DNA of 64,000 bases, taken from positions 1 to 64,000 of the forward strand of contig JBKBJT010000010.1 of the NCBI GenBank assembly GCA_046294345.1, read 5' to 3'. A model generated the notes under the pieces. That model ran no database searches. It was given only the letters and a program-made list of their open reading frames with translations, and was not told where the DNA came from. How positions within the stretch are numbered: position 1 is the first letter of the stretch; each line of letters opens with the position of its first letter. Below, piece by piece: positions 1 through 8,481 of the stretch. The position numbers and the translations under genes were made by a program. Source of the stretch: Ferrovibrio sp046294345 (lineage in GTDB: Bacteria > Pseudomonadota > Alphaproteobacteria > Ferrovibrionales > Ferrovibrionaceae).

Positions 1-28
1 ACGACAGAAGCTTTTGGGAGCTGACGAA

Positions 29-1066
29 ATGAACCTCACCGAACTCAACAAGATCGCCAAGGGCATGGTCGCCACCGGCAAGGGCATCCTGGCCGCCGAC
101 GAAAGCACCGGCACCATCGAGAAGCGCTTTGCCAGCATCAACGTGACCTCCACCGAGGAAAACCGCCGCGACTACCGCGAGATGCTGTTCACCGCCGCAG
201 GCGCCGAGCAGTATATCTCCGGCGTCATCCTCTATGACGAGACCCTGCGCCAGAAGGCCAAGGACGGCACGCCGCTGGTCGACATCCTGAACAAGCGCGG
301 CATCATCCCGGGCATCAAGGTCGACAAGGGCGTGCAGACCCTGCCGGGCAGCGACGGCGAAAAGATCACCGAAGGCCTCGATGGCCTGGCCAAGCGCATG
401 GCCGAATACCACCAGCTGGGCGCCCGCTTCGCCAAGTGGCGCGCGGTGCTGAGCATTGATGCTGCCACCGGCAAGCCCAGCCGCCAGTGCCTGGTCGCCA
501 ATGCCGAGGCGCTGGCCCGCTATGCCGGCATCTGCCAGGCCGCCAACATCGTGCCGATCGTCGAGCCGGAAATCCTGATGGATGGCGGGCACGACCTGGC
601 CACCAGCTTCGCCGCCACCGAGCGCACCCTGCACACGGTGTTCGAGCAGCTGGCCCTGCATAACGTGGCCTTCGAGGGCATGATCCTGAAGCCGAACATG
701 GTGATCCAGGGTGAGCAGGCCAAGGTACGCGCCAGCATCGAGGAAGTGGCGGATGCCACCGTGAAGGTGCTGCTGCGCTGCGTGCCGGCCGCCGTGCCGG
801 GCATCGCCTTCCTCTCGGGCGGCCAGTCGGATGAGGATGCCTCGGCCCATCTCGGCGCCATGAACGCGCGCCATCCGAACCTGCCCTGGAAACTGACCTT
901 CTCCTACGGCCGCGCCCTGCAGGCCCTGCCGCTGAAGCTGTGGGGCGGCAAGGCCGCCAACGTGCCGAACGCCCAGAAGGGTTACCTGCACCGCGCCAGG
1001 CTGAACGGCCTGGCCGCCGTGGGCAAATACGACCCGAAGCTGGAGCAGGACTTCAAGGCGGCCTGA
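29..1066 (+). CDS. Class I fructose-bisphosphate aldolase
   Basis: Cleaves fructose-1,6-bisphosphate to glyceraldehyde-3-phosphate and dihydroxyacetone phosphate (or the reverse) in cytosolic glycolysis/gluconeogenesis. The 345-residue protein has the class I signature throughout: GKGILAADES near residue 20, AKWRAVLSI near 135, and the Schiff-base lysine in MILKPNM (about K221). Length matches the animal/bacterial class I family, so no metal is expected. I chose the ATG at 29 because GGAG lies 8 bases upstream; an in-frame TTG at 14 has no better site. A strong hairpin terminator follows, so this is the last gene of its transcript; what precedes it is outside the window. Confidence 0.95.
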   Translation: MNLTELNKIAKGMVATGKGILAADESTGTIEKRFASINVTSTEENRRDYREMLFTAAGAEQYISGVILYDETLRQKAKDGTPLVDILNKRGIIPGIKVDKGVQTLPGSDGEKITEGLDGLAKRMAEYHQLGARFAKWRAVLSIDAATGKPSRQCLVANAEALARYAGICQAANIVPIVEPEILMDGGHDLATSFAATERTLHTVFEQLALHNVAFEGMILKPNMVIQGEQAKVRASIEEVADATVKVLLRCVPAAVPGIAFLSGGQSDEDASAHLGAMNARHPNLPWKLTFSYGRALQALPLKLWGGKAANVPNAQKGYLHRARLNGLAAVGKYDPKLEQDFKAA

Positions 1067-1090
1067 TCCGACCCGAACCGCAAAAACAGA

Positions 1091-1122
1091 CGGCCCCGGC
1101 AATACTGCCGGGGCCGTTTTCG
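1091..1122 (+). terminator. Rho-independent terminator after aldolase
   Basis: The inverted repeat CGGCCCCGGC / GCCGGGGCCG with a short AATACT loop is followed by GTTTTCGTTT. It ends the aldolase transcript 25 bases after the stop and separates it from the convergent M48 protease gene. Confidence 0.85.
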
Positions 1123-1124
1123 TT

Positions 1125-2225
1125 TCATCGACAGGTCATGCGGATGTCGAGCCATTGCCCGCGATCCAGCAACCGCCGGCCTTCCGTCTGTGCTGCGGCG
1201 AATATGGCGGCGCGTTTCTGCGAAAGCGGATGCGTGCTGAGCAAGGCTGCGCCCCGCCGTTCATCACGGGCAAGTCGCGCGAAGAAACCGGCAGCCTGGG
1301 CCGGATCAATATGGGCCAGCCGCAATCTTTCGATCGCTTTCTGATCCGCTTCCGCTTCCATCTCCCGCGTATAGGCTGATGAAATCAGGGTCTGCGCCAA
1401 TCCCAACCCCGTCATGCCGGCCACCGCGTCGCCAAAAAACAGCCCAACCAGGAAGCCGGTGGCGCTCTGCTTGACCAGGCCAGACATATTGTGGCGGGCA
1501 TCGACATGTCCCATTTCGTGGGCGACGACACCTATGAGTTCGGCTTCGTTGTTTACAAACCCCAGCAAGCCGCGAGTCAGCACGACCCGGCCGCCCGGCA
1601 GGGCGAAGGCATTCACCAGCGGCAGGTTGACGACCGAGATCCGGATCGGCAACCGGGCGGGTACGGCAGCTTCGAGCTTGTCGACCACCATTCTCAGGGC
1701 TGCCAGTCCTTCCTGGCCGTCGCACAGGAATGCGGCCTTTTTCTCCTGCAATCCTTCCCATTCCTGCCAGGATTGGAATATCCGATCACCAAAACGCAGC
1801 TCTGCTTCAGCGGACATGCTTCGCGCAACTACCTCGGCAGCCCAGGGGATCAGAACGAGGAAAGTCAGCGTCAGGCCCGCCGCGGCAGCAGCGGCCCAAG
1901 CGGTGGCCCGGCGCAGAATCACCCACTCGTCCTTGCCACGTCGCCGCAGATGCGGACAGGCTGCTTCCAATTCCGGAAGCAGGGATACAGGCACAATGAG
2001 GCGGGCGAGATCGCCGTCGCGCTGCAGCCTCAATTTCTGTGTACCCTGATCAAGCAATCGCAGATCGATCAGTGGCCAGGCGGCCAGCTCATTCCCATCC
2101 TGCGCGATAAAGCGCAGGAACTTGTCGCCGATGCCGACCACAACCTCATGCGCCGCCGCCGTCCTGCCATCATACAGATGGCCGGAGATAGCCGGCGATG
2201 TCTGCAGGTCAGGTGAAGCCGACAT
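1125..2225 (-). CDS. M48-family zinc metalloprotease, membrane-anchored
   Basis: Predicted membrane-bound zinc endopeptidase of the M48 (HtpX/Ste24/BepA-like) family. The 366-residue protein has a soluble N-terminal part, one clear membrane segment (about residues 107-135, alanine- and leucine-rich), and a protease domain with HEMGH (H236, E237, H240) and a downstream third-ligand motif EAEAD (E290). I chose the ATG at 2225, not the longer frame from 2300, because it overlaps the end of the upstream DUF898 gene by only 17 bases and has a GGCGGA-like site. That overlap suggests translational coupling. The M48 plus DUF898 pairing hints at envelope-protein turnover; substrates are unknown. Confidence 0.85.
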   Translation of the reverse strand: MSASPDLQTSPAISGHLYDGRTAAAHEVVVGIGDKFLRFIAQDGNELAAWPLIDLRLLDQGTQKLRLQRDGDLARLIVPVSLLPELEAACPHLRRRGKDEWVILRRATAWAAAAAAGLTLTFLVLIPWAAEVVARSMSAEAELRFGDRIFQSWQEWEGLQEKKAAFLCDGQEGLAALRMVVDKLEAAVPARLPIRISVVNLPLVNAFALPGGRVVLTRGLLGFVNNEAELIGVVAHEMGHVDARHNMSGLVKQSATGFLVGLFFGDAVAGMTGLGLAQTLISSAYTREMEAEADQKAIERLRLAHIDPAQAAGFFARLARDERRGAALLSTHPLSQKRAAIFAAAQTEGRRLLDRGQWLDIRMTCR

Positions 2226-3525
2226 CGAAGCTGTCCGCCAGGCCTTCTCCGCTCGCATCGACCGCTGCATCGGACTGTCGCACCGAAGCAATGGCGGCAA
2301 GTCCGGTGATCACGATTCCATTGGCGATCCTCCGCAGGACCGGAACGGTGATCAGCAGCGTCGAGAGCAGTGAACTGCCAAGATATAAAAGCAGATAGGC
2401 CGGCAGCATAACGATGATGCCAAAAAAGAACTGCGATTCTTCCGGCGTCTTGAAGAAGGTGGAAGTAACACCTATCAGCAGCATGGCGCCAAACACAAAT
2501 ACAACAATACCAATCAGCAGCAACAGATAGCCGAGCACGATTCGCAGAAGCAGCCGACCAGGGCGAAAGATTGGCTGGAACTGCAAAGGGCCGATTCGGC
2601 TGCCCGCTATATTCCATGCCAGCCAGCGGAGCTGGAAGTAAATGTAGAATAACGGCGTCAGCAACATGGCCAGAACCATGCTGCCGATCAGCAGCCCGAA
2701 CATGACCGCGCCGTACCGCACGGTATAGGCCGGGAACAGCATGGACAGGGGGTCTCCCCGACCGATCAGGATGGGAATATCAGCCAGAACCGGAACCGCG
2801 AACAGGATCGCAATGAGAGGAAACGCCAAAACCAGCAGCCATGGCAGGGCGAGATCTTTTGCCCGGCCGTCAAAACTGCCCTGCCAGTTTCCCCAGTGAC
2901 TATGCTGCATCCTGTAACGCGCCAGATTTGCGCAGGCCGCAGGTACCGTCAGGCCCAGCGTAAAAATTCCGGCCAGCATCCATAAAAAATACCGCCCGAC
3001 ATAATGCCAGGTCGAGCCTCCTTGATTTGCCCGGATACCCCGCCAAAGGGTACGGGAAAGGCGATAGCGACGGGCACGATAACTGGCCGCTGCTATCAGG
3101 AGGGTGATGCCAAGCATGTAGGCGATGATCATGCCCGTATCTGCAAACGGGTTACCCAGCAGCAGCGTCTGCATGGCCGAATAAGCGATGGTCAACGGAA
3201 TGAAAATTGCCATGACGACCAGGAAACCGACAAACAGCTCGCTACCTCGACCGATATATTCCAGCGGTTCGCCTCCGATGGTGATGGCGGACCAGAAGTA
3301 CCGGCGCAACGCCGTTCGTGCCCAGAAGCGGTACACCCCCAGCGTCAGGATGCTGAGGCCGAAATTTTTTAACAGCAGTCGCAGCAACCCTGGCCGCGAG
3401 ACATAAACCATCCCCACTGAATCCGGCATTCCGGAAGCCGCCCCCGTCGGGGCGGTCACCTCGGCCGATTCAACCGAGTCGCCCGGACCAACCCTTAAAG
3501 GCGGCAGTTCGCGGAACGTCGTCAT
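2209..3525 (-). CDS. DUF898 / YjgN-family multispanning membrane protein
   Basis: A 438-residue inner-membrane protein with many hydrophobic segments, matching the YjgN (DUF898) family: an early FWARTALRRYFWS motif and later YRARRYRLSRTLWRGIR are characteristic of this family. The molecular function of DUF898 is not established. The start at 3525 has a GGGGGCTCCCT stretch upstream; an ATG at 3540 lacks a site. The stop lies inside the following M48 protease gene, so the two are probably co-translated. A T/A-rich ATATATAG element lies about 25 bases upstream of the start and may be a -10 box. The N-terminal 45 residues are soluble and low in complexity. Confidence 0.8.
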   Translation of the reverse strand: MTTFRELPPLRVGPGDSVESAEVTAPTGAASGMPDSVGMVYVSRPGLLRLLLKNFGLSILTLGVYRFWARTALRRYFWSAITIGGEPLEYIGRGSELFVGFLVVMAIFIPLTIAYSAMQTLLLGNPFADTGMIIAYMLGITLLIAAASYRARRYRLSRTLWRGIRANQGGSTWHYVGRYFLWMLAGIFTLGLTVPAACANLARYRMQHSHWGNWQGSFDGRAKDLALPWLLVLAFPLIAILFAVPVLADIPILIGRGDPLSMLFPAYTVRYGAVMFGLLIGSMVLAMLLTPLFYIYFQLRWLAWNIAGSRIGPLQFQPIFRPGRLLLRIVLGYLLLLIGIVVFVFGAMLLIGVTSTFFKTPEESQFFFGIIVMLPAYLLLYLGSSLLSTLLITVPVLRRIANGIVITGLAAIASVRQSDAAVDASGEGLADSFDVGFT

Positions 3526-3580
3526 AGGGAGCCCCCACATCTTTTGATCTATATATGCCGAAGCGTTCTCCTCCCTGGCA

Positions 3581-3616
3581 AGAACAAAACGGCCCGGGCA
3601 GTTGCCTGCCCGGGCC
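3581..3616 (-). terminator. Rho-independent terminator after hsp20
   Basis: On the minus strand an 11-bp perfect stem (GGCCCGGGCAG / CTGCCCGGGCC) with loop GCAA is followed by GTTTTGTTCTT. It lies 36 bases beyond the hsp20 stop codon. Confidence 0.85.
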
Positions 3617-3651
3617 ACGCAGTAAGGGGGGTAAAGCTGTTCCGCCGCCGC

Positions 3652-4125
3652 TTACGCGGCCTTGGGCTGGGCGTCGATCACGGTGGCGCCGACCGCATTG
3701 GCATTGATCGGGATCTGGCGCGGCTTCTTGGCTTCCGGCACCTCGCGCTTCAGCGCGATATGCAGCAGGCCGTCATTCAGCTCGGCACCAACCACCTTGA
3801 CCGTATCGGCCAGTTCGAAGCGACGCTCGAAGGCACGGCGGGCAATGCCGCGATGCAGATAGGTCACCTCGCCGTCGGCAGGCTGCTCGACCGCCTTGCC
3901 GGTGATCAGCAGGCTGTTTTCCTTCACCGTCACCTCGAGTTCCTCGGGCTTGAAGCCGGCCACCGCCATGGTGATGCGGTAGGCGTCTTCGCCGCGTTTC
4001 TCGATGTTGTAAGGCGGGTAGCTGGGCACGGCCTCCTCGGCGCGATTGGCCAGCTCGAACAGGCGGTTCACATGGTCGAAGCCAATGCTGGACCGCAGCA
4101 GCGGGGCAAAATCAAAAGCACGCAT
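3652..4125 (-). CDS. Small heat-shock protein, Hsp20/IbpA family
   Basis: ATP-independent holdase chaperone that binds unfolding proteins. The 157-residue product opens with MRAFDFAPLLRSSIGFD, typical of alphaproteobacterial HspA/IbpA proteins, and carries the alpha-crystallin domain (about residues 45-135) with AGFKPEELEVTV and the C-terminal GLLHIAL motif. A C-terminal IPI motif (RQIPINA) for oligomer contacts is present. The ATG at 4125 has a perfect AAGGAGG site 9 bases upstream, which rules out the longer frame from 4170. The gene stands alone, with its own RpoH-type promoter and terminator, so it is a monocistronic heat-shock unit. Confidence 0.93.
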   Translation of the reverse strand: MRAFDFAPLLRSSIGFDHVNRLFELANRAEEAVPSYPPYNIEKRGEDAYRITMAVAGFKPEELEVTVKENSLLITGKAVEQPADGEVTYLHRGIARRAFERRFELADTVKVVGAELNDGLLHIALKREVPEAKKPRQIPINANAVGATVIDAQPKAA

Positions 4126-4160
4126 GGTGTCATCCTCCTTAAAGCGATGCATCCGGTTCA

Positions 4161-4183
4161 CGATCCGCAAGACTGCCGGATCG
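4161..4183 (-). promoter_or_regulatory. Hairpin in hsp20 5' leader (possible RNA thermometer element)
   Basis: Perfect 7-bp inverted repeat CGATCCG / CGGATCG with a 9-base loop inside the roughly 90-nt untranslated leader of hsp20. Nearer the start codon, AUCGCUUUAAGGAGGAU can fold so that the ribosome site is partly paired (CAUC with GAUG, CU with AG). ROSE-type thermometers are common ahead of hsp20 genes in alphaproteobacteria. The resemblance here is only by eye. Confidence 0.4.
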
Positions 4184-4224
4184 CCGTGATCGCCGGGCCC
4201 GCATGGGCACCCGGCTCGACTGGG

Positions 4225-4253
4225 ATGTAGGAAGAGCCCACACAGCCTTCAAG
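4225..4253 (-). promoter_or_regulatory. RpoH (sigma-32)-type promoter of hsp20
   Basis: On the minus strand CTTGAA (4253-4248) is separated by 16 bases from CCTACAT (4231-4225). This fits the alphaproteobacterial RpoH consensus CTTGAC/A - N16 - CYTATNT with one mismatch in the -10. It lies about 100 bases upstream of the hsp20 start and just past the stop of the preceding small gene. Confidence 0.7.
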
Positions 4254-4271
4254 AGGGGGGAACCCCCTGAA

Positions 4272-4544
4272 TCAGGGCTGCCCGATGGTGATCGGGTACC
4301 ACTTGAATTCGGTCAGGGCACGCCCACGCAGGATGTCGACCACATGCTTGGGTCCGACGAATTCCGGCGCCAGGTTGATACCCTGGGCGGCGAGGACCAG
4401 GGTGGAATTCTTGAACAGAGGCTTCATCGCGGCCAGGGATCGGGCGGCCATCTCGTCGGTGGCGATGGCGGAATAGGATACGTAAATGACCGTGATGATC
4501 TCGTTGCCGAGCTTGATCGAGGCGGATTGATAGACCTGGGCCAT
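4272..4544 (-). CDS. Small protein of unknown function
   Basis: A 90-residue protein that I do not recognise. It is soluble, begins MAQVYQSASIKLGNEIITV and ends FKWYPITIGQP; there is no signal peptide, cysteine or obvious nucleotide-binding motif. The reading frame has the codon use of the neighbours, which supports a real gene. The start is uncertain: the ATG at 4544 has a weak GAGA site about 9 bases upstream, and an ATG at 4568 has none. It lies between rpmE and the hsp20 promoter, on the same strand as both. Confidence 0.55.
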   Translation of the reverse strand: MAQVYQSASIKLGNEIITVIYVSYSAIATDEMAARSLAAMKPLFKNSTLVLAAQGINLAPEFVGPKHVVDILRGRALTEFKWYPITIGQP

Positions 4545-4656
4545 CGGCGCGGTTCTCGTTGCCTTCATGCGCGCTGTGTCAGCCTGACTGGCATAGCAGC
4601 GGCGTCGTTAAGGAAAGATGAGGCCTGTTTGGACGCAGCGCAATCGAGCCGGGCAA

Positions 4657-4681
4657 CAAAAAAGCGGCCCGGAAGGGCCGC
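4657..4681 (-). terminator. Rho-independent terminator after rpmE
   Basis: Minus-strand stem GCGGCCC / GGGCCGC with loop TTCC, followed by TTTTTTGTTG. It lies 45 bases downstream of the rpmE stop. Confidence 0.88.
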
Positions 4682-4725
4682 TTGTTGCCGCCGGACATAG
4701 GCCCGGCGAATAATCCGTCTGCGAT

Positions 4726-4953
4726 TTACTTCTTCAGGCCGAAGCTGCCGAAGCGCTTCTTGAACTTGGCCACCTGGCCACCCGATTCGTTCAGGCGGGC
4801 GGGACCACCGGTCCAGGCCGGATGGGAGCTCGAGTCGATATCGAGCATCATGGTATCGCCGGGCTTGCCCCAGGTCGAACGGGTCGTATACACGGTCCCG
4901 TCGGTCATCTGCACCTTGATCTCGTGATAATCCGGATGGATATCGGCCTTCAT
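4726..4953 (-). CDS. rpmE: 50S ribosomal protein L31, cysteine-free form
   Basis: Structural protein of the large ribosomal subunit, bridging to the small subunit. The 75-residue sequence starts MKADIHPDYHEIKVQMTDG and contains SSSHPAWTGG and KFKKRFGSFG, which are family signatures. The zinc-binding cysteines of the classical L31 are absent, so this is the C-minus form usual in alphaproteobacteria and it should not act as a zinc reservoir. AGGAGAG upstream supports the start. It is monocistronic, with its own hairpin terminator. Confidence 0.95.
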   Translation of the reverse strand: MKADIHPDYHEIKVQMTDGTVYTTRSTWGKPGDTMMLDIDSSSHPAWTGGPARLNESGGQVAKFKKRFGSFGLKK

Positions 4954-5101
4954 GACTGCTCTCCTGGGCCAGCCTGGGGGATCGCCCGCCAGAAGCCCGA
5001 AAAAATCCTCAATGGGCGGGGGTTATAGCCACAACCACCCCCTGCCGCAAGGGTGAAAACCACGACCGCGCAGCTGACCTACAAATCATTGAGTAGAAAT
5101 A

Positions 5102-6496
5102 CTAATTCTGCGCCAGCCCCCGTCGCCAACGCTCGTAGGGGGCAGGATCGGTCAAATCCAGCCCTAGCTTGTCGAGTCCATCCAGGATCGGGATGAACCC
5201 GTTCAGACTGGTATTCCGCTGGGTGCTATCTGCAGCCCAGCCGATGACTGCAATGCCTACCGCATTCCCCTGCCGGTCAAGCAAAGGGCCGCCGCTATTG
5301 CCGCCATGGATGGGGACATCGGCCTGGATCAGGTCGTAGGGCTGGCCCGGCGGTCGAGCCGGCCGCCAGGCGCTGACCACGCCGCGGGTCACCGTCCAGG
5401 CCAGGGAGGTCATCTGCGGCGCTCCGATCGCATAAACCTCCTCGGCGACCCGGGCCGGACTTTCGCGGATCGGCAGCGTCGGGTAGCCGCTGCCCTCCAG
5501 TTTGAGCAGGGCGACATCCCGCGCTTCATGCCGGCGCAGCACCTCGCCCATGAGTGTACGGCCAGATACCAGCCGAACCCGGACAAAGCGCTGGCCGCCC
5601 ACCACATGCTGGTTGGTCACCACCAGACCGTCTTCGGAAACCAGGAACCCGGAGCCATGCGAGCCTTCACCCACTTCGATGAGCACCGTCGCGGCACGGA
5701 CTTGATCGATATGCCTGTCGATCGGCTGCGCCGATAACGACTGGCGCAGCAGCGGGCGCCGGGGCACTGAAGGTCCGGTATCGCCTGCCGCGGCCTCGCG
5801 CAGCGGGCTCTGCGACACTATGGCGCGCAAACTCGCATCAGCCGCCACCTTGTTGGCGGTGTCGGCAAAGGCATGCTGCACGAACAGATCGTAGTCGCCG
5901 GGCAAAGGCGCCTTGCTTTCGAAGACGCCCTCGACATCCCGCTGCCACACGACCTGACGACGCAGCGGATCATAGATCTGCCAGTTGACGGTTACGCGTA
6001 GCGTGCCGGATAGGTTGCCATCAGGGACGCCGGACCATGAATCGACATGCCGACAGAAATCGCCACTAACATTGCTGATGTTGGCGCCAGCGAGGAAATC
6101 AGGCTGATCGCGCTGGCTGGGTTCGAACAGCGCGTTCGGGTTGCCGACAACGCGATAGCCATGCCCGTCAAATACCCGATAAAAGATGTCGTTATAGGCA
6201 ACGGCATTCAGCAGTTTGCGGTCGCTGTCATAGTGCAGCTTGCTGTTGTAGTAGCAGGTCAGCGGCTTGAACCTGGCCTCGGCGATCACTGCGCCGCGTG
6301 GCACCGTTGTCTGCACCCGGCTGAACCCGATCGGGCGCAGATCGGGCTGAATGCCGCCACGCGCCTTTGCGGGCTCGATCACGGTGCCGTCGGCCTGGGT
6401 CACCGCCCTGGCCTCTATAACCGGTGGCGCCGTCGCTACGCTGCGACAGTTTGCGCAAAACAACGCCACACTCACCATCACGACCAACCGCCACAT
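5102..6496 (-). CDS. Exported trypsin-like serine protease with extra N-terminal domain
   Basis: A 464-residue protein with a hydrophobic export signal (about residues 1-16, ending near a cysteine at 17 that only loosely fits a lipobox). Residues about 265-440 form a trypsin-like (S1C/DegP-like) protease: His in VTNQHVVGG, Asp in ARDVALLKLE, Ser in GGNSGGPLLD, so the triad is complete. No PDZ domain follows, unlike DegP. The N-terminal 250 residues look like a separate envelope domain with two cysteines (CYYNSK, DFCRH) that I cannot assign. Likely a periplasmic protease; substrate unknown. It is divergent from the ABC exporter at 6691. Confidence 0.8.
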   Translation of the reverse strand: MWRLVVMVSVALFCANCRSVATAPPVIEARAVTQADGTVIEPAKARGGIQPDLRPIGFSRVQTTVPRGAVIAEARFKPLTCYYNSKLHYDSDRKLLNAVAYNDIFYRVFDGHGYRVVGNPNALFEPSQRDQPDFLAGANISNVSGDFCRHVDSWSGVPDGNLSGTLRVTVNWQIYDPLRRQVVWQRDVEGVFESKAPLPGDYDLFVQHAFADTANKVAADASLRAIVSQSPLREAAAGDTGPSVPRRPLLRQSLSAQPIDRHIDQVRAATVLIEVGEGSHGSGFLVSEDGLVVTNQHVVGGQRFVRVRLVSGRTLMGEVLRRHEARDVALLKLEGSGYPTLPIRESPARVAEEVYAIGAPQMTSLAWTVTRGVVSAWRPARPPGQPYDLIQADVPIHGGNSGGPLLDRQGNAVGIAVIGWAADSTQRNTSLNGFIPILDGLDKLGLDLTDPAPYERWRRGLAQN

Positions 6497-6598
6497 GGCA
6501 CCCCCGCACCGCCTCTTCGATCATGTGATTCCTATACACGCAATTTAAGAACATAAAGCGAAATATAGTCGATCATAAGAAGTACATACACTAGCATG

Positions 6599-6626
6599 CA
6601 GGCTGGGATGCCTCTGTATCAGCCTG
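6599..6626. repeat. Inverted repeat in the protease/ABC exporter intergenic region
   Basis: CAGGCTG and CAGCCTG form a perfect 7-bp inverted repeat with a 14-base spacer in the 194-bp divergent intergenic region. It could be an operator or leader hairpin. The region is also AT-richer than its surroundings, as expected for promoters. Confidence 0.3.
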
Positions 6627-6690
6627 TCGCGTTGTGACACAGGGGTGCGGGGGGCTATAACCGGCCTTTCTTCATTCTTTCGCCGAAACG

Positions 6691-8481
6691 ATGTCCGACA
6701 CCGCTGCTTCAGATCATAAACGTCCGTCCCTGAATTCCCTGCGCCGGATCATCGGCTTCGTTGCGCCCTATCGCTGGATGGTGGTCGGCGCGACCCTGGC
6801 GCTGGTGGTTGCCGCGGGCGCGGTGCTGGGCATCGGGCAGGCCATCCGCCGCGTGATCGATGTCGGCTTCGGCCACAGCACCGGCGCTTACCTGGACCTG
6901 TATTTCGGCGCCCTGTTCGGCGTCGTCGCGGTGCTGGCCGTGGCTACCTTCGCGCGCTTCTACTGCGTCACCTGGCTGGGTGAACGCGTGGTGGCCGATA
7001 TCCGCCGCACGCTCTATGCCCATGTGCTGAAACTCAGCCCGGCCTTCTTCGAAACCACCCGCACCGGCGAGGTCTTGTCCCGGCTCACCACCGACACCGA
7101 GTTGATCCAGGCCCTGATCGGTTCCTCGGTATCGGTCGCGCTGCGCAATATACTGCTGTTCTTCGGCAGCGCCGCCCTGCTGGTGGTGACCTCGCCGCGG
7201 CTTACGCTGCTGGTCGCGCTGGTGATTCCGCTCGTGGTGCTGCCGATCATAATACTGGGCCGGCGGCTGCGGCGGCTGTCGCGTGAAAGCCAGGATCGCA
7301 TCGCCGACCTCTCGGCGCAGGCCGGCGAGACGCTGAACGCCATCACGACCGTGCAGGCCTATACATACGAAACCCGCGAAGCCACGCGCTTCGCCGCCAA
7401 TGCCGAAGCCGCCTTCGGCAGCGCCGTGCGCCGCATCCGCGCCCGGGCCTGGCTCACCGCCCTTGTCATGCTGCTGGTCTTCGGCGCGGTCAATGCCGTG
7501 ATGTGGATCGGCGGTAAGGCAGTGTTCGCCGGCGAGATGTCGGCCGGCGAATTGTCGGCTTTCGTTTTCTACGCGGTGATCGGTGCTTCCTCGGTGGGTG
7601 CATTGTCGGAAATCTGGGGCGACGTGCAGCGCGCCGCCGGCGCGGCCGAGCGCCTGATGCAGCTGCTCGCGACCGAACCGACCGTCAAGACGCCCGACAA
7701 TCCGGAACAGATCGCCAGTCCGCCATCCGGCAGCCTGCGATTCGATGCCGTGCAGTTCCATTATCCGGCGCGGCCGCAGACGCCAGCCATCGATGGCCTG
7801 AATCTCGACATCGCAGCCGGTGAGACAGTCGCCATCGTCGGCCCTTCCGGTGCCGGCAAGACCACACTGTTCCAGCTTCTTCTGCGCTTCTACGACCCCG
7901 ACGCCGGCCGTATCCTGTTCGATGGCATCGACATCGCGCACCTCAATCCCGTGGCGCTGCGTCGCCATATTGGTCTGGTGGCACAGGAACCGGTGATCTT
8001 CGGTTCCAGCGTGGCCGAGAATATCCGCTACGGCCGCCCCGAGGCGAGCGACGCTGAAATCCGCACTGCCGCCGAAGCCGCGGCCGCCCATGGCTTCATC
8101 CAGGCCCTGCCGCAGGGTTACGACACCTATCTGGGAGAGCGCGGCGTGCGCCTTTCGGGTGGCCAGCGCCAGCGTATCGCCATTGCGCGCGCCCTGCTGC
8201 GCGATCCGCCCGTGCTGCTGCTCGACGAGGCGACATCCTCGCTGGACGCGGAATCGGAAGGCAAGGTGCAGAGCGCGCTGGAACGCCTGATGCAGGGCCG
8301 CACGACCCTGGTGATCGCGCACCGCCTCGCCACCGTGCAAAAGGCCGACCGCATCGTGGTGATGGATCAGGGCCGCATCGTCGCCGCCGGCCGGCACGAC
8401 AGCCTGATGGCGGAAGATGGTCTCTATGCCCGCCTCGCCCGCCTGCAATTCATGTCCGGACCGGCCAATGCCGCCGCGTAG
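6691..8481 (+). CDS. ABC exporter half-transporter (MsbA/ABCB-like, fused permease-ATPase)
   Basis: A 596-residue half-transporter that would dimerise and export a lipid, drug or peptide using ATP. The N-terminal 310 residues hold about six membrane helices and the ABC-transporter type-1 domain (STGEVLSRLTTDTELIQ-like region near residue 125). The C-terminal ATPase has Walker A GPSGAGKTT (about 388), Q-loop, signature LSGGQRQR (about 490), Walker B VLLLDEATSSLD and the H-loop IAHRL. It is a complete exporter of the MsbA/LmrA type. No clear ribosome site is seen before the ATG. The stop overlaps the downstream paraoxonase-like gene by 14 bases, so the two are co-translated. Confidence 0.92.
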   Translation: MSDTAASDHKRPSLNSLRRIIGFVAPYRWMVVGATLALVVAAGAVLGIGQAIRRVIDVGFGHSTGAYLDLYFGALFGVVAVLAVATFARFYCVTWLGERVVADIRRTLYAHVLKLSPAFFETTRTGEVLSRLTTDTELIQALIGSSVSVALRNILLFFGSAALLVVTSPRLTLLVALVIPLVVLPIIILGRRLRRLSRESQDRIADLSAQAGETLNAITTVQAYTYETREATRFAANAEAAFGSAVRRIRARAWLTALVMLLVFGAVNAVMWIGGKAVFAGEMSAGELSAFVFYAVIGASSVGALSEIWGDVQRAAGAAERLMQLLATEPTVKTPDNPEQIASPPSGSLRFDAVQFHYPARPQTPAIDGLNLDIAAGETVAIVGPSGAGKTTLFQLLLRFYDPDAGRILFDGIDIAHLNPVALRRHIGLVAQEPVIFGSSVAENIRYGRPEASDAEIRTAAEAAAAHGFIQALPQGYDTYLGERGVRLSGGQRQRIAIARALLRDPPVLLLDEATSSLDAESEGKVQSALERLMQGRTTLVIAHRLATVQKADRIVVMDQGRIVAAGRHDSLMAEDGLYARLARLQFMSGPANAAA

